A stretch of 64,000 nucleotides of DNA from Dactylorhiza incarnata. Its lineage: Eukaryota > Streptophyta > Magnoliopsida > Asparagales > Orchidaceae. Under the pieces are notes generated by a model. The model did no database searches, had not been told where the DNA came from, and saw only the letters and a program-made list of their open reading frames with translations. The position numbers and the translations under genes were made by a program. Shown here piece by piece: positions 42,540 through 53,973 of this stretch. The stretch is from the NCBI GenBank assembly GCA_033032865.1, contig JAWHQI010000028.1:6653001-6717000 (forward strand), in the 5' to 3' direction. Each line of letters opens with the position of its first letter. Positions within the stretch are counted from its first letter, which is position 1.

Positions 42540-42879
42540 AAGAAGAGAAAGATCAAGTGCAAAAGGAGAACTGGAGGAAAACGATTTCTGTAGGCGCGAA
42601 CTTAGAATGAAGTAAAATAGGTGTTATATAGTCGAAGAAATAGGGAGGAGAATTCGAGGAGCGCTGTTCGGCAAAACCTAATTAAATATGAAGTCGAACC
42701 GACTTTTAAAATTTTGTCGGACAGTGTTAAAAATATCTTTTTCGTCGACCACCGTTCGACAAATGAGATTTTCTTCACTGACTCTGAAGATGTAGGTTTT
42801 TGTCGACCATCGTTCGACGAATAAAAATTTGTCGTTCTTCGTTCGACAAAATTTTTGGATAAGATAGAAAATATAATTT
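42540..42879 (-). other. SIRE-B spacer between pol and ORF2 with TTCGTCGA cluster
   Basis: Non-coding, about 340 bp. At 42675-42860 TTCGTCGA/TTCGACGA or TTCGACAA words occur about eight times, on both strands. This is the position of the similar cluster in SIRE-A, although the surrounding sequence does not align by eye. Confidence 0.6.
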
Positions 42880-43770
42880 TCAACAAATTGAGTCTCCATC
42901 TATCATTCCCAGTTGATTCATAAAGAAGATATGTTTCTTTTCATCCAAGGGTTTGGTGAAAATATCTGCTCTTTGTAAATCAGTGGAGATGAACTGTAGG
43001 CAAATTTTATTTTTATCCACATTATCTCTGATAAAGTGGTGCCTTATTTCTATGTGTTTAGTCCTACTATGGAGAACTGGATTTTGTGCTATAGATATTG
43101 CACTAGTATTGTCACAAAATATGATTGATTGATTTAAGTTGATACCATAGTCTAGAAGTTGATTTTGTATCCACAGTATCTGTGAGCAGCAACTGCCTGC
43201 AGCAATGTATTCTGCCTCAGCTGTTGATGTGGACACAGATGTCTGCTTCTTACAAAACTAAGACACAAGCCTATCACCAAGAAACTGACAAGTTCCTGAT
43301 GTGCTTTTTCTGTCTACTCTGCATCCAGCATAATCTGAGTCTGAGAATCCATTTAATTCAAATTCAGATGCTGTTGGATACCAGAGACCTAGATTAGGAC
43401 AACCCTTTATATATCTTAAAATTCTTTTTAATAAAGATAGATGAGATTCTTTAGGGTTAACTTGAAGCCTAGCACAAATACAAGTAGCAAACATTATATC
43501 AGGCCTACTAGCTGTCAAATAGAGTAGTGAGCCAACAATTGCTCTATACACCTTCTGATCAACAGGTTTCCCTGATTCATCAACATTAATGACAGCATTA
43601 GAAGCCATGGGTGTTTTCATGGGAGAGGAATCAGACATTCCAAACCTTTTTACTAATTCCTTAGCATACTTGGATTGTGAAATGAAAATTCCTGATGAGG
43701 TTTGCTTCACTTGTAGACCAAGGAAGTATGATAATTCACCCATGCTACTCATTTCAAATTTAGATTGCAT
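42880..43770 (-). pseudogene. pol: SIRE-B pol: RT end and RNase H
   Basis: The frame 43770-43258 has the RT thumb ('[19 protein letters not shown]', 'SLLYLTASRPDIMFATCIC') and the first RNase H Asp (GFSDSDYAG). A TAG (43260-43258) replaces an expected Trp. The same frame goes on with Glu in STAEAEYIAAG and Asp in FCDNTSAISIAQ and ends 'DIFTKPLD', the normal pol end, at 42880. Catalytic residues are intact. Confidence 0.9.
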
Positions 43771-43836
43771 AAGTTTAGAGAACTTTTTGCATAAATGTGA
43801 ATCAGTAGATCCAAAAATAATATCATCTACATATAT

Positions 43837-45285
43837 TTAAACTAGCAGTGTTTGATTTTTATGTATTCTGAAAAATAAGGTTTTGTCTACTAAGCCTCTA
43901 CAGAACTTGTTTTCCAATAGAAAATTAGCTAAGGTCTCATACCATGCCCTGGGAGCTTGTTTGAGACCATAGAGAGCTTTATTAAGCTTGAATATATAAG
44001 AAGAGTGAGTTGGAGAGATGAAACCTGGTGGTTGTTCCACATAGACTTCTTCCTTGATGTCTCCATTTAGGAATGCACTTTTTACATCCATTTGATATAC
44101 CTTAAATTGTTTGTATGCAGCAAATGCTAAAAATATTCTGATAGCTTCAAGTCTTGCCACAGGTGCAAATGTTTGATCATAGTCTATGCCTTCTTCCTGT
44201 GAATATCCTTGAGCTACTAGCCTTGCTTTATTTCTCACAATATTTCCTTGATCATCAAGTTTGTTCCTGAAGACCCACTTGGTGCCAATGACTGGATGGC
44301 CTCTTGGTCTTGGAACCAAATCCCAAACTTTGTTTCTTTCAAACTGGTTGAGTTCCTCTTGCATTGCAAGAATCCAATTTGGATCTTGTTCTGCATCTTT
44401 TATGGTTTGAGGTTCAACTTGTGATAGAAAGCAAGTATGCATCTGATTTTGGTGTAGTTGATATCTTGTCTGAACACCTGCTGAAATATCACCAATCACT
44501 TGTGAAATTGGGTGATCTCTAACTGTGATGTGGTCAACAGTTGGAGTTAATTCTGCAGTGGTATTTATTTGGGGATTTTGTTCAGTAATTGTATCCTGTG
44601 GAGGATGTTTTGCTGTTGCTTGATTCTGATAATCAACAAGATCTGGATGATCTTCTTCTTCACTATGTTCAAGGTTTTGAGCTAATGGTTGCATTGAATC
44701 TCCTGACTGTAGATTTAGCCCATTAAGCTCTTCACATAGAGCTGGTACCTGCAAAGCATTCTTGGTAGAAGAGTTCTTCTCCTTGTAAGACATGTTAGTT
44801 TCATCAAAGGAAACATGCATGGACTCTTCTATCTTAAGAGAGGATTTGTTAAATACCCTATATGCTTTGCTAACTATTGAATATCCTAAGAAAATTCCTT
44901 CTTCAGATTTTGGTTCAAATTTTCTAATATATTTCTTATCATTGTTATGAACAAAACATTTACAACCAAAAGTTCTGAAATAGTCAACTTTAGGTTTCTT
45001 TCCTTTAAGTAATTCATAGGGAGTTTTACCCTTAAGTTTGTGTATCAAACTTCTATTCAGAACATAGTTTGTTGTGCTAACAGCTTCTGCCCAAGAGGAT
45101 AGTGGCAAATTAGCATCTGCAAGCAATGTTCTTGCTGATTCAATTAGGGTTCTATTTTTCCTTTCAACTACCCCATTCTGTTGAGGAGTTCTAGGAGCTG
45201 AGAAGCAATGCCTGATACCTTCCTTCTCACAAAAGTCTTGCATAAGAAGAGACTCAAACTCAGTGCCATGATCACTTCTGATCAA
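43837..45285 (-). pseudogene. pol: SIRE-B pol: integrase core end and reverse transcriptase
   Basis: 482 open codons. Integrase Asp ([10 protein letters not shown]) and Glu ([12 protein letters not shown]) complete the D,D,E triad with the Asp upstream of the frameshift. Then come the acidic linker and RT ('[15 protein letters not shown]', '[14 protein letters not shown]', '[13 protein letters not shown]'). TAA at 43839-43837 precedes [11 protein letters not shown], where Gln is usual. The break from the upstream frame is at about 45290-45305. Confidence 0.9.
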
Positions 45286-45304
45286 TGCAACTACAGTAGA
45301 GTAT

Positions 45305-46090
45305 TCAATCTATATGCTTAAGAAAGTCTGTAAGAACTTTAAAGTTATCTGACTTTTCTCTCAAAAAGAATACCCAAGTGAATCTAGAGAAGTCATCTAC
45401 AATAACTAGAGTGTAAGACTTCCCTCCTAAACTCTTTATTGCTATAGGTCCAAAATGGTCCATATGTAGCAAAAATAAGATTCTAGGTGAATCACTTTTA
45501 GATAAGGATTTAAAACTGTTTTTGGTTTGCTTACCTAGCTGGGATGCCCTACATAAACCTTCTTTCTTATATGATCCTGATGGTAGACCTCTAACAAGAT
45601 TATCTTTAGATAGTTTGGCAATTGTTCTAAGATTTACATGCCCTAATATTTTATGCCATAGTTCACTAGGTTTGCTTAGCTCATTAAACATGCAAATTTC
45701 TGATTTAGAGGAATTGAAATTTACTAAATATATATTACCCTACCTAATACCTGATAAAACAATGACATTATCAGATGACTTGATAATGCATTCTGATTTA
45801 TTAAAGGTTACCTGATAACCTTCATCACATAACTGACTTATGCTGATGAGGTTGTGCTTTAGACCCTTCACATAGGTGACTTCCTTGAATGTCACTGCTC
45901 CAACCTTGATTTGACAAAAGCCTTTGGTTTGACCATGGTTGGAGTCTCCAAAGATCACTTTGGGTCCAAGCTGTGCCTTGTAATTTTTCAAATTGGCCTT
46001 GTTTCCTGTCATGTGCTTTGAGCAGCCACTGTCCAAGTACCATTTTTGATTTAATCTTGGATGGTCGTGTACCTGCAAAGACAAAAACAT
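45305..46090 (-). pseudogene. pol: SIRE-B pol: protease and integrase N-terminus
   Basis: Frame of gag, 46090 down to 45305, with one TAG (45742-45740). Protease: WYLDSGCSKHMTG. The integrase zinc domain shows LWHKILGHVN, but where CxxC is expected it reads CRASQ, so one zinc Cys is lost. The first core Asp is in LLHMDHFGP. A single frameshift near 45300 separates this from the rest of integrase. Confidence 0.85.
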
Positions 46091-46093
46091 AAA

Positions 46094-48139
46094 CTAGTTC
46101 TTTTTGACCCAGACTACCTTGGGTCCTTTTGTGTTACCACAAAATTCAGAAATAAATGACATTTCAGGCTGGTCCCTATAGCCTTGTGGATGATATCTCC
46201 TTGGAGGTATTATCCATTCAGTGAAAGGATTTTTAGTTTGTTTGGAATTAAGATTTCTAGAATTTCCTGTATAGTATCTGTTCGACAAATTTGGATAAAT
46301 TGGTCGACTATTGTTCATCTGATGACTATACTGAAAATCTATTTTCAGATTTCGTCGAGCTCCGTTCGACAAATTTGAATCTTTTTGTTGATCTCCGTTC
46401 GACGAATTCTTTTGAATTCTTTTATCCTTAACAGACTTGCTTGAAATATCTTTATCTCTTTTTGCAGCTTCTTTGCTTTTAGCAGAAATAAATTTTATGG
46501 GTGAGGAGAGGATATTTCTCTTAATCAGAGATGGCTCACTTGATGAGGCACCCAATCCCAGTTTGCTATTATTAAGTCTAGCATTGACTGTGCTTGTGAT
46601 GTCCATCAGTTTGATACTTCTCCCATTTAGGAATTCTTCAAATTTCTTGGCCTCAGAAAGTTTATTCTCAATGAGAACAATGTGTTCTCTGGAGGCAGCA
46701 AAATCTTTCTTAAGATTTGCATTTTCTTCACTCATCTTTTTCATTTCAGCTAACTTACATCTGAGTGAGATTATTTCTTTCTCAGAGTTGAGTAAGTCTG
46801 AGCAAAGGACTTTGAATTCAGCCTTGAATTCATCTAAAGTAAAATCAACATCAGACATTACTTGATCTGCATCATCTTCTTCTTCTGATTTTGAATTTTC
46901 TTCATCAGATTTGTTGGCTGAGGCATTGATTGCCATCATGCAGAAGTTCTTTTATTCTTCATCATCACTGGAGCCTGATGAAGATTCAGATTGTGACTCA
47001 CTGTCTGAGTCATAAATTGCCAGTAGACATTGTCTGTTCTCTTTTGTTTCTTCTTCATCAGAAGAACCAGATGAAGATTCTGATTCAGATTCTGTTTCAC
47101 TCCAGGATGTTGCTACAAATCCTCTTCCCTTCTTTTTGTGTGAGTGGGAGGAAGATTTGCTAGAACCTTTCCTTTCTTCCTTTTCTCTTTTTCTCTCCTT
47201 TCTGTCCTTTTTGTTTTGATTCTCTGGACATTCAGGAGCAATATGTCCTGGCTTCCTGCAACCAAAACATATAATTTCATTAGAGTGATTTTTGTCATAC
47301 CTTGGCTTGTCATAGCTTCTGGATGACTTCTTCTTGAAATCTTTCTTAGCCATATTATACAATCTTTTGGCTATGAAGCTCATCAACTCCTCTTTGGTAG
47401 GAGTTGGTCCTTCTTCTTCTGTAGCCTTGAAGGCTATGCTTCTCTCCTTCTTGAGTGCTGGGGATGAAGTGGATTCTTCAGCTTACCTACTTTTGATGAG
47501 CTGCTCATAAGATTTGAGCTTGCCCCACAAAGCTTCAGTGGTGATCTCATTTAGGCTTCTGTCTTCTTTGATTGGCCAGACTCTGGAGTCCCATGTGCTG
47601 GGAAAGCACATAAGAATTTTGTCATTGATCTCTGTGAGTGAGGTCACTTTGTCCAGAGACTTCAGCTCATTTATTATGAGGCTGAGCCTATTGTACATAT
47701 CAGCAACATTTTTTGATTCTCCCTTCTTGAAGTTCTCATATTGAGAGATCAGGTGAGATCTTCTATCTTTCCTTTCATCTGCTGAGCCTGCCACCATGTT
47801 GTTGAGAGATTCCCAGATTTCTTTTGCTGAGGTGCACTCAACTACTTTCTGGAATATGTCATCTGACATAGTTAGGGCCAGAATGTTCATGGCCTTTGCA
47901 TCTGCATTTCTCTGCTTCTTCTGAGCCTCAGTCCACTCAGGAGGTGGAACAGCAGTGTTGTCTGTTGTTGCAGTAGTACTGGTTGTTGCTATAGGTGTTG
48001 GAGGTCTTGTAAGAATAACATTGAAAATCTCCTCATCAATAGAGTTCATATAAAGCCTAATCCTTGCTTTCCATAGTGCAAACTTACTGAGATTGCACAT
48101 AGGAGGTCTTGTGTTAGAATATTCCTTGTTTTGTGCCAT
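46094..48139 (-). pseudogene. gag: SIRE-B gag
   Basis: Opens with ATG at 48139 ('MAQNKEYSNTRPPMC') and keeps one frame to 46094, with two internal TAA (47485-47483 and 46954-46952). Blocks: 'FALWKARIRLYMNSIDEEIF', 'TSAKEIWESLNNMVAGSADE' and 'LISQYENFKKGE' (UBN2-type capsid), the zinc knuckle CFGCRKPGHIAPEC at about 47278-47237, Ser/Glu-rich sequence, a coiled coil ('LCSDLLNSEKEIISLRCKLAEM') and the terminal 'GPKVVWVKKN', ending TAG at 46096-46094. The stop before protease may be natural in this clade. Gag and protease share the frame across it. TTCGTCGA words lie in the coding sequence at 46335-46415. Confidence 0.85.
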
Positions 48140-48242
48140 GAGTTTTGAATGATATAAAATTCTTAGATAAGGAAGCTCTTAGACAAATTAAGATATGGTT
48201 GATCTTTGTGATTCAGATGTTAGTCTGTAAAGAATCAACCTA

Positions 48243-48254
48243 CCTCTGATACCA
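48243..48254 (-). promoter_or_regulatory. SIRE-B primer-binding site (initiator Met tRNA)
   Basis: The minus strand reads TGGTATCAGAGG, two bases from the LTR end, complementary to the 3' end of initiator tRNA-Met except its last base. Confidence 0.85.
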
Positions 48255-48256
48255 AT

Positions 48257-49615
48257 TGAAAGTGGAGGTTAGATCTTAAGTTACTCTAGAGGGGGGGGGG
48301 GGTGAATAAAGTATTAAAACTTTTCCTTAGTTTTTATAGCGGAATTAAAATAGTATTATATATAAGTGTAAGCAGTGTGAGAATTATATAAACAGAAAAA
48401 TTAAGTAAATGAAATCACACAACAAACAGCACAAGCACAGAAAATAACCAAACACAGAAGACACAAGGAGCTATAGTAGTTCCCCAATAAATTTGGGTAC
48501 GTCTACTCTTCTACCACCCTCGGTAGGAATCCACTAGGAGGTTGTTGATAAGGTGCCCTCTCACCAGGTGAGCTGTTGATAAGGTGGTCTAACCAAACTG
48601 TAGGTTTTTGCTAAGGTGCCCTGTCACCGAGATTAACTTTTGAAGGGAGTTATAACCCTGTACAAGAGAGGTAAGAAAGAGTTTATAGTGTTCTTCTCTG
48701 TCAAGATACTGAGAGAAGACTCTAGTGGATGTTGTTGTAAAGCTCCCCCTGTCAGATTGAAGTATTTGACAGAAGATGAAGAAGCTTTCTCTTGAAAACT
48801 AAGATCTCCTGTAGCAGATTGATCTGGAAGAACAGGTTCTTCAGATTGCTTGTTGCTCTTTTAGAAGATCTGAATTTGCAGCAGATTCTGAGAAAATGCT
48901 CTTGAGGAAGATGTTCTCAGAAGAAATGTTGTGCTGCTTGTGGAAGAAAAAGGAAGAAAAATACTTTCTGAGAGGTCTCTCTTTCTTTCTTCTTTTTATG
49001 CTATATATATATCCTTTGTATTCTGTAATAGAATGACGTTTGAATTCTATCGACTCAAACGATTCTAGCAGGTCCTTTAATTTCTTGACCGTGAAAAGAT
49101 TCCTTTTCATTAAATGTCAACGGCTATTGCTGTCTTGGAAAAAGGAAAGAAGGGAATATATTAACTGAGTTTAATATCCTTCCTTATCTGTCAGAATACG
49201 TCCAAAGATATTAAATAGATCCGTTATAGTCGTCGTTTTGCTGTTAGGATAAATAGAATATAGTTGATAACAAATCTGGGCTTCATTAAATGATATGTCG
49301 AACGCTGGCTATAATCTGTCGAGCGCCGTCCAGAAGATGTTGAACGCTGGCTGGAAACTGTCGAGCACTGTACAGAAGATGTTGAACGCTGGCTGGAAAC
49401 TGTCGAGCGCTGGCAACAAAAACTGTCGAACGCTGGGAGCCATCTGTCGAGCACTGCTAGACATTTGTTGACCGCTGGGAACCTTAGATTTTATCTTAAG
49501 TTCTAGCTAATTTATCAGCCTAAAGACTTGACCCTTAAACTATACAATGGGGTCAACTGATCCTAATCAGTACATAGTGATCCTAGCCCAAAACAGTAAA
49601 AGGGTTGCTCCAACA
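48257..49615 (-). repeat. SIRE-B 5' LTR (1,359 bp)
   Basis: Partner of 38317-39681, TG...CA, about 2% different. The G-run is 12 long here. It abuts the primer site on the left and the target duplication AATTT on the right. Minus-strand transcription of the element would start in it. Confidence 0.95.
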
Positions 49616-49620
49616 AATTT

Positions 49621-50392
49621 CATCCCCGAAATTTGAGTTTGGGGCTACGGGTGTTGAAATACGAACTATGATAAACTAGTTTAGGACACACCTTGGGGAA
49701 ATAATCCCGGTTAACGTTGTTGCATTAGGTCCATAGGCTCCCAAGTGTATTCCTCCTTCCCATGGTTGGACCACAGGACCTTTAACAACGTAATACTCTT
49801 TTGTCGCAGCTTCCGGATCTCGGTATTTACTATCTGTAGGGGCTCTAGCTGAACGAATCTATCAGTTGCTACAGGGCTAGATGTAGTTACGACATACAGC
49901 TCAGGGCGAAGTAATGCTCTTCGCAGGGAGGACACATGGAAAACGTCATGTAAATTCTCCAATTCCAGTGGTAGCTCCAACTGATTAGCTAAGGGGTCGA
50001 TCCGCTCCAAGACAGTATAAGGAACCATATAACGAGGGCTGCGCTTCTTCCTTCCCCGAACACGAGATATGTCATACATTGGTCTGATATTCAAGAAAAC
50101 TTGAACCCCAACCTGGAACTCCACCATCCGCTGTCTCGCATCATAGTACTTTGCCTGCCGGCTCTATGCCTCGAGCATATCATCCCGAATCAGCCGGATC
50201 ATCGCATCCCTATCATCATTATATTCCACACTCAGTGCCTTCAGATCCTCATCCTGGATCCAAGATAGAGGCGTCCTGCACCTCCTTCTGTACAGTGCCT
50301 CATAAGTAGCCATGCCGATGCTTGCTTGATGGCTATTATTATAGGAAAACTCCACTAAAGGTAGAAGTCTCTCCACTCAAGCTCCACTCGCC
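49621..50392 (-). pseudogene. pol: gypsy-B pol: integrase C-terminus and chromodomain-like tail
   Basis: Minus-strand frames 50376-50164 ('LPLVEFSYNNSHQASIGMA', 'EALYRRRCRTPLSW') and 50127-49711 ('HDVFHVSSLRRALLRPE', 'KSITLLKVLWSNHGKEEYTW') are the end of a Tekay-type integrase. A TAG between them (50166-50164) breaks the frame. On the left the sequence 'TTTCGGGGATGAAATT' is the normal end of such elements, cut by SIRE-B at the AATTT duplication and continued at 38311. On the right it breaks off at about 50381-50392. The integrase core and H2C2 part are missing. Confidence 0.85.
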
Positions 50393-50830
50393 CCCCTCCT
50401 GTTTTGGTCGTTCAGGTCAGTTTTTGAGTTGCGGATAGTAGATTTTTGTCTATCCGCAGCCCAATTTTGGGAAGTCTATAAATAGACCCCCATGGGCACC
50501 TTAGGAAGGGATGTTGGTACCCCCTCCCTCGCGTGAGTGTTGTGAGCAAGAACTATCCCTCCCTCCCCCTGTCCTTGAAGGTGGGTGCTGAGGTGACCTT
50601 TAGTGACCTCCAAGGTGCCCAGGCTCAGCATTGGCTAGGGAGGGGATGTTCCTTGTGAGCTTCCGGGTTTGTGGTGGCACCTCAACGCTGCAGCTTAAGG
50701 GGTCCATTTGCGGACTTAGGTGTTCCTCAAGGGCAAGGTTCTTCGGTTCTTAGTGACTGGTCAAGGGTTCTAGCTCGGGTCAAGTAAGGGTTAGTTGCAT
50801 CTCCCTTTCGAACGTCGAGACCAGTTCTCT
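50393..50830 (+). repeat. LTR-like fragment of unknown family
   Basis: A TATA box (TATAAATA, 50477-50484, context GTCTATAAATAGACC) and the later 'ggtaccccctccctcgcgtgagtg' are reminiscent of the Tat-type solo LTR at 10418, but I cannot align them. No coding sequence. It lies between the gypsy-B break and the Athila-like element. Confidence 0.4.
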
Positions 50831-51809
50831 TCTTTCAACAATAGGCAAGACCACCTATCGTTCAAAGTATAGGATATTTAAAAATAAATATCAAGTGTTG
50901 TATTCCACGGGTCTGTTGATTACCTCTACTCACGCAAATTAGTATTATTTTATCAAAATATAAGATGATAATTAGGATAATAATAGAGAAAAGGAAGAAG
51001 AGAGCATTCGATCGAAAATCCTTCTTAAGTTAAATAAATTGTAAAATCTAAATTCATAACAAATGCAATAGAATAATTTGACTGTGGAGGTTCCCAAATT
51101 ATGAAAGCGCCTCTCTCAAGAATACGCTGCCAACTAACCTTAGGTTGATCGATTAAGACCCCTCGGCCAGTCGAAACCCCTAAGCTTGCTTTAGGCGGTG
51201 AACCCCGCTATTCGATTTGACTCCAATCCAGAAGATTTATGTCATCCTCTCTCGAGGAGTGCATGCAACTCCTTCCACCAATGAATGATCTACACAAATT
51301 CACGGATCTCTCGATCAACTAGAAAATGGATCAAGAATTGATATTCATATACCGGCAATATGAAATCAATCCAATATAATCAAAAGTGAATCATAATAAT
51401 TCTAAACCTAAAGCTACGAAAATGAGAGATTAGAAAATAAGAATCTTATGAATTTTTCCAATCGAATTCAGTAAAATTAGTTGAACATGATTAAAGAGAA
51501 AATACAATTTTATAAATAGAGAAAGAAACTACAATTGCAGGAAATTAAATTATATACTAAGAATTGAAAATACAAGACTTAAAGGAAATTGCATAAAGGA
51601 ACAATACAATAATAGAAGTGCAGAAAAGTAAAAGAAAATGATCCAATCTAAAGCAGGGACTGGAAGCAGAACTCTTGGTAGCAGCTGGCTTTTTATAGTT
51701 GAAAATTTCAAGAGTCACGCCCTCGGTCATGCCCATGACCAAGGGCGTGTACTTAAGAAAAACTTCCAAAATAATGCCCGGGAATGTTGGGAGAAAACTG
51801 CCAAAATCA
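50831..51809 (-). repeat. Athila-like element 3' LTR, doubly truncated
   Basis: It matches 54011-54989 closely ('ttaggataataatagagaaaagga', 'ggcaagaccacctatcg' and so on). The matches begin near 50831 and end near 51809 at 'gagaaaactgccaaaatc'. It includes one palindromic block (51714-51750, CACGCCCTCGG...CCAAGGGCGTG). Confidence 0.8.
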
Positions 51810-52590
51810 ATGGGTTAAACCAAAGGTTGGGGAAGGGCTAGGGTTTAAAGGCTATAAAATTCCAAAGAACAATATTTTGAGAGCATAAAAAATAATTTTG
51901 AGCAATCTTAAGCATCCATGAGCTAAAATTAATATAAGTAAAATCTAAAGATATTAAGCACAATTTCTACAAACTTGAATTATGACATTTTAAAGAGAGA
52001 AAGTAAAACAAAGAAATATTCTAATCAATCCAAGATAATGAAAAATTCATTAAATCAAATTTATCTAAAAATTATATCTAACAAATTTTGAAGAGACATA
52101 AAATAAAGAGATACATGAGAAGAAGACTCCTTAAAAAGCCTTTAAAGAAAACTCATAATTAAAATTAATTTTGTCTAAATGAAGATGATAGAGATTTAAT
52201 ATTACAAAATTTATTTTATAAGAAATTTTTTTTTGAACTTTTGGATAAAATAAAACATAAATATTTTTTATATTCTTGGACTTCCCAAGGGCTACCCAAT
52301 GACGGGCTCGCAAGGTACTATGCGGTTTTATGGGATAAAAGCCCAACACGGCCCTTTCGCAAGAAATTTGGTTTGTAAATTTTTATAATTAATTTTTTGG
52401 TATTTTAATTTGCATAAGAAGAAAGTAAGACACAAAGACATAAAAATTTACAAGAAAAACATTTTTTGTAGTTTATAACTTTTTATAACAAAATTGAAAA
52501 TAAAGAGAAGAAAAACAATTTTTTTTCATTTTTGAAAAAGTTTTCTAATTTTTTGGAATTTTAATAAAAACAGAATATAAGAGAATACAC
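51810..52590 (-). other. Athila-like element: AT-rich non-coding internal region
   Basis: Many A and T runs and no coding frame. A 72-codon minus frame (52349-52131) covers 'gacttcccaagggctacccaatgac', which looks like a transcript-end block, but shows no domain. Confidence 0.5.
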
Positions 52591-52760
52591 CCCCTTACTT
52601 AAAAATAAACATTGTCCTCAATGTTTAAAAGCCAAGTCGGAAGGGGAAAAGAAGCAAGAAAATAAAAAGGATGAAAAAGGAAAGTGCAAGAAAAATAAGA
52701 TAACCAAGGGGTGCCTCCCAAGAGCGCTTTGTTTAATGTCTTTGAGCTAGACGTTAAAGG

Positions 52761-53813
52761 TTAGCTAAAAGGATATTCAAATTTAAAATGCATAGGCAAC
52801 TCCCTTAATTCATGCCGAGGTGAATATGCCGAAGGCTGTTGCCCGACGACTCCTCTGCGAAACTCTTGACTCTTTTGTTGTCCGTTCACTCGAAATTGTG
52901 AATCCAAATTACCTATACATACCTTAGGTAATTTGGATTGTTGGACATGAGCGAAAAATGGATCAATGAAAATATTTGGTTGCAACGGCTCATCCTCTAC
53001 ATGAAAAGCGTTAGTATCAAAAGAATAAAATATTAGCGAGTCAGAAATTTTTTCACAAGGAGGAGTTTCTTGTGAAAATAAATGATCAAGCTCTGGTTGT
53101 TCATTTTCTAAAATAAAATTTTGTTTAGAAAAATCTTGTGCAGTTCCAAGCGAAATAAATTTTTTGGACACGATGTTTTCATGAATTTCATGTTCAACAA
53201 AATAGAAGAATTTTGTGAAAATTCATGAAAAACAAAACAAGATCCGGGTGGAGTTGGGGAAGAGACTTGTTCTTCTTCTACTTCATCCGGTGTGCCCATA
53301 ATATTAAGAAATTCTTGGTACAATTTTTGTTCTTCTTTATTGGTAAAAGAAACTATGAGATTACATGAAAAATCATGCTCCTCCATAACTAAATTATCCA
53401 AAGATGGAGAAAAAGCACTAGAAGAAATAATATTCTCATTTAAATTTTGGGGAGGAGGATCAAATTGAAAATGTGAAATTTCCCTAAAAGTAGAGTACGA
53501 GACTGGCAGCGCAAAAGAAGAAGAACAAAAATCCAGAGCTAAAGATCTATCTTCATTGCTCCAGAAGCTATCCGGGTGAGCTGGCCACCAAGAATAGTCT
53601 ACTTCGGAGGTAGAAGAAAAATTATTACAAACCGAAAAATTGAGAAAAATCATTATCATAATATAAATTTTGAGAATATGAATGAAAAGAACATTCATTA
53701 CTTTGATGAGGCGCACCACAATAATTACCAATAATTTGGCGCTTTCGTGCGGCTTCCAAAAGATTGAGTGTATTTTGAAGTTTGACAACTTTCGCAGCCA
53801 ATTGAGACAACAT
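52761..53813 (-). pseudogene. Athila-like element: degraded gag-like ORF of unknown function
   Basis: Three overlapping minus-strand frames, 53813-53625, 53788-53108 and 53171-52761, read as one ORF with two frameshifts. The first piece starts MLSQLAAKVVKLQNTLNLLE (helix) with CGAPHQSNEC, a Cys-His-Cys cluster reminiscent of a zinc knuckle. The second is acidic and aromatic ('SWWPAHPDSFWSNEDRSL', 'GTPDEVEEEQ'). The third runs to 'HFKFEYPFS' and stops 20-50 bases before the conserved AAAGCGC motif. I recognise no named domain beyond the cluster. Similar ORFs occur in non-autonomous Athila-type elements. Role unknown. Confidence 0.55.
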
Positions 53814-53950
53814 TTTTTAAGAAAGAAAATTGAACAACCGTCACTTAATAGAATGGAATTTGAAAAGAAAAATCAAGAAAATAAATGGGGACGGAGAACG
53901 AGAATGATAAAATTAATATAAATTACGCTTTCAAAATATCAACAAAAGGT

Positions 53951-53967
53951 CCCCGTCAACGGCGTCA
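53951..53967 (-). promoter_or_regulatory. degenerate tRNA-Asp primer-binding site
   Basis: The plus strand reads CCCCGTCAACGGCGTCA against CCCCGGCAACGGCGCCA at 4274, two changes. The spacing of six bases (AAAACT) to the LTR terminus TGACAGGTAAAA is the same in both elements. Confidence 0.8.
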
Positions 53968-53973
53968 AAAACT

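Larger units (their letters stand above)
38317..49615 (-). mobile_element. SIRE-B: complete SIRE/Maximus-type Ty1-copia element
   Basis: 11,299 bp with two LTRs (38317-39681 and 48257-49615), 5-bp target duplication AATTT (38312-38316 and 49616-49620), Met-tRNA primer site, gag, pol, ORF2 and polypurine tract, all on the minus strand and in the order of the clade. About 26 differences between the LTRs in about 1,355 bp (about 2% by eye, mostly transitions) show a fairly recent insertion. It sits just inside the 3' end of gypsy-B (between its last coding part and its 3' LTR). Gag-pol has about six nonsense codons and one frameshift; ORF2 is open. Confidence 0.95.
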
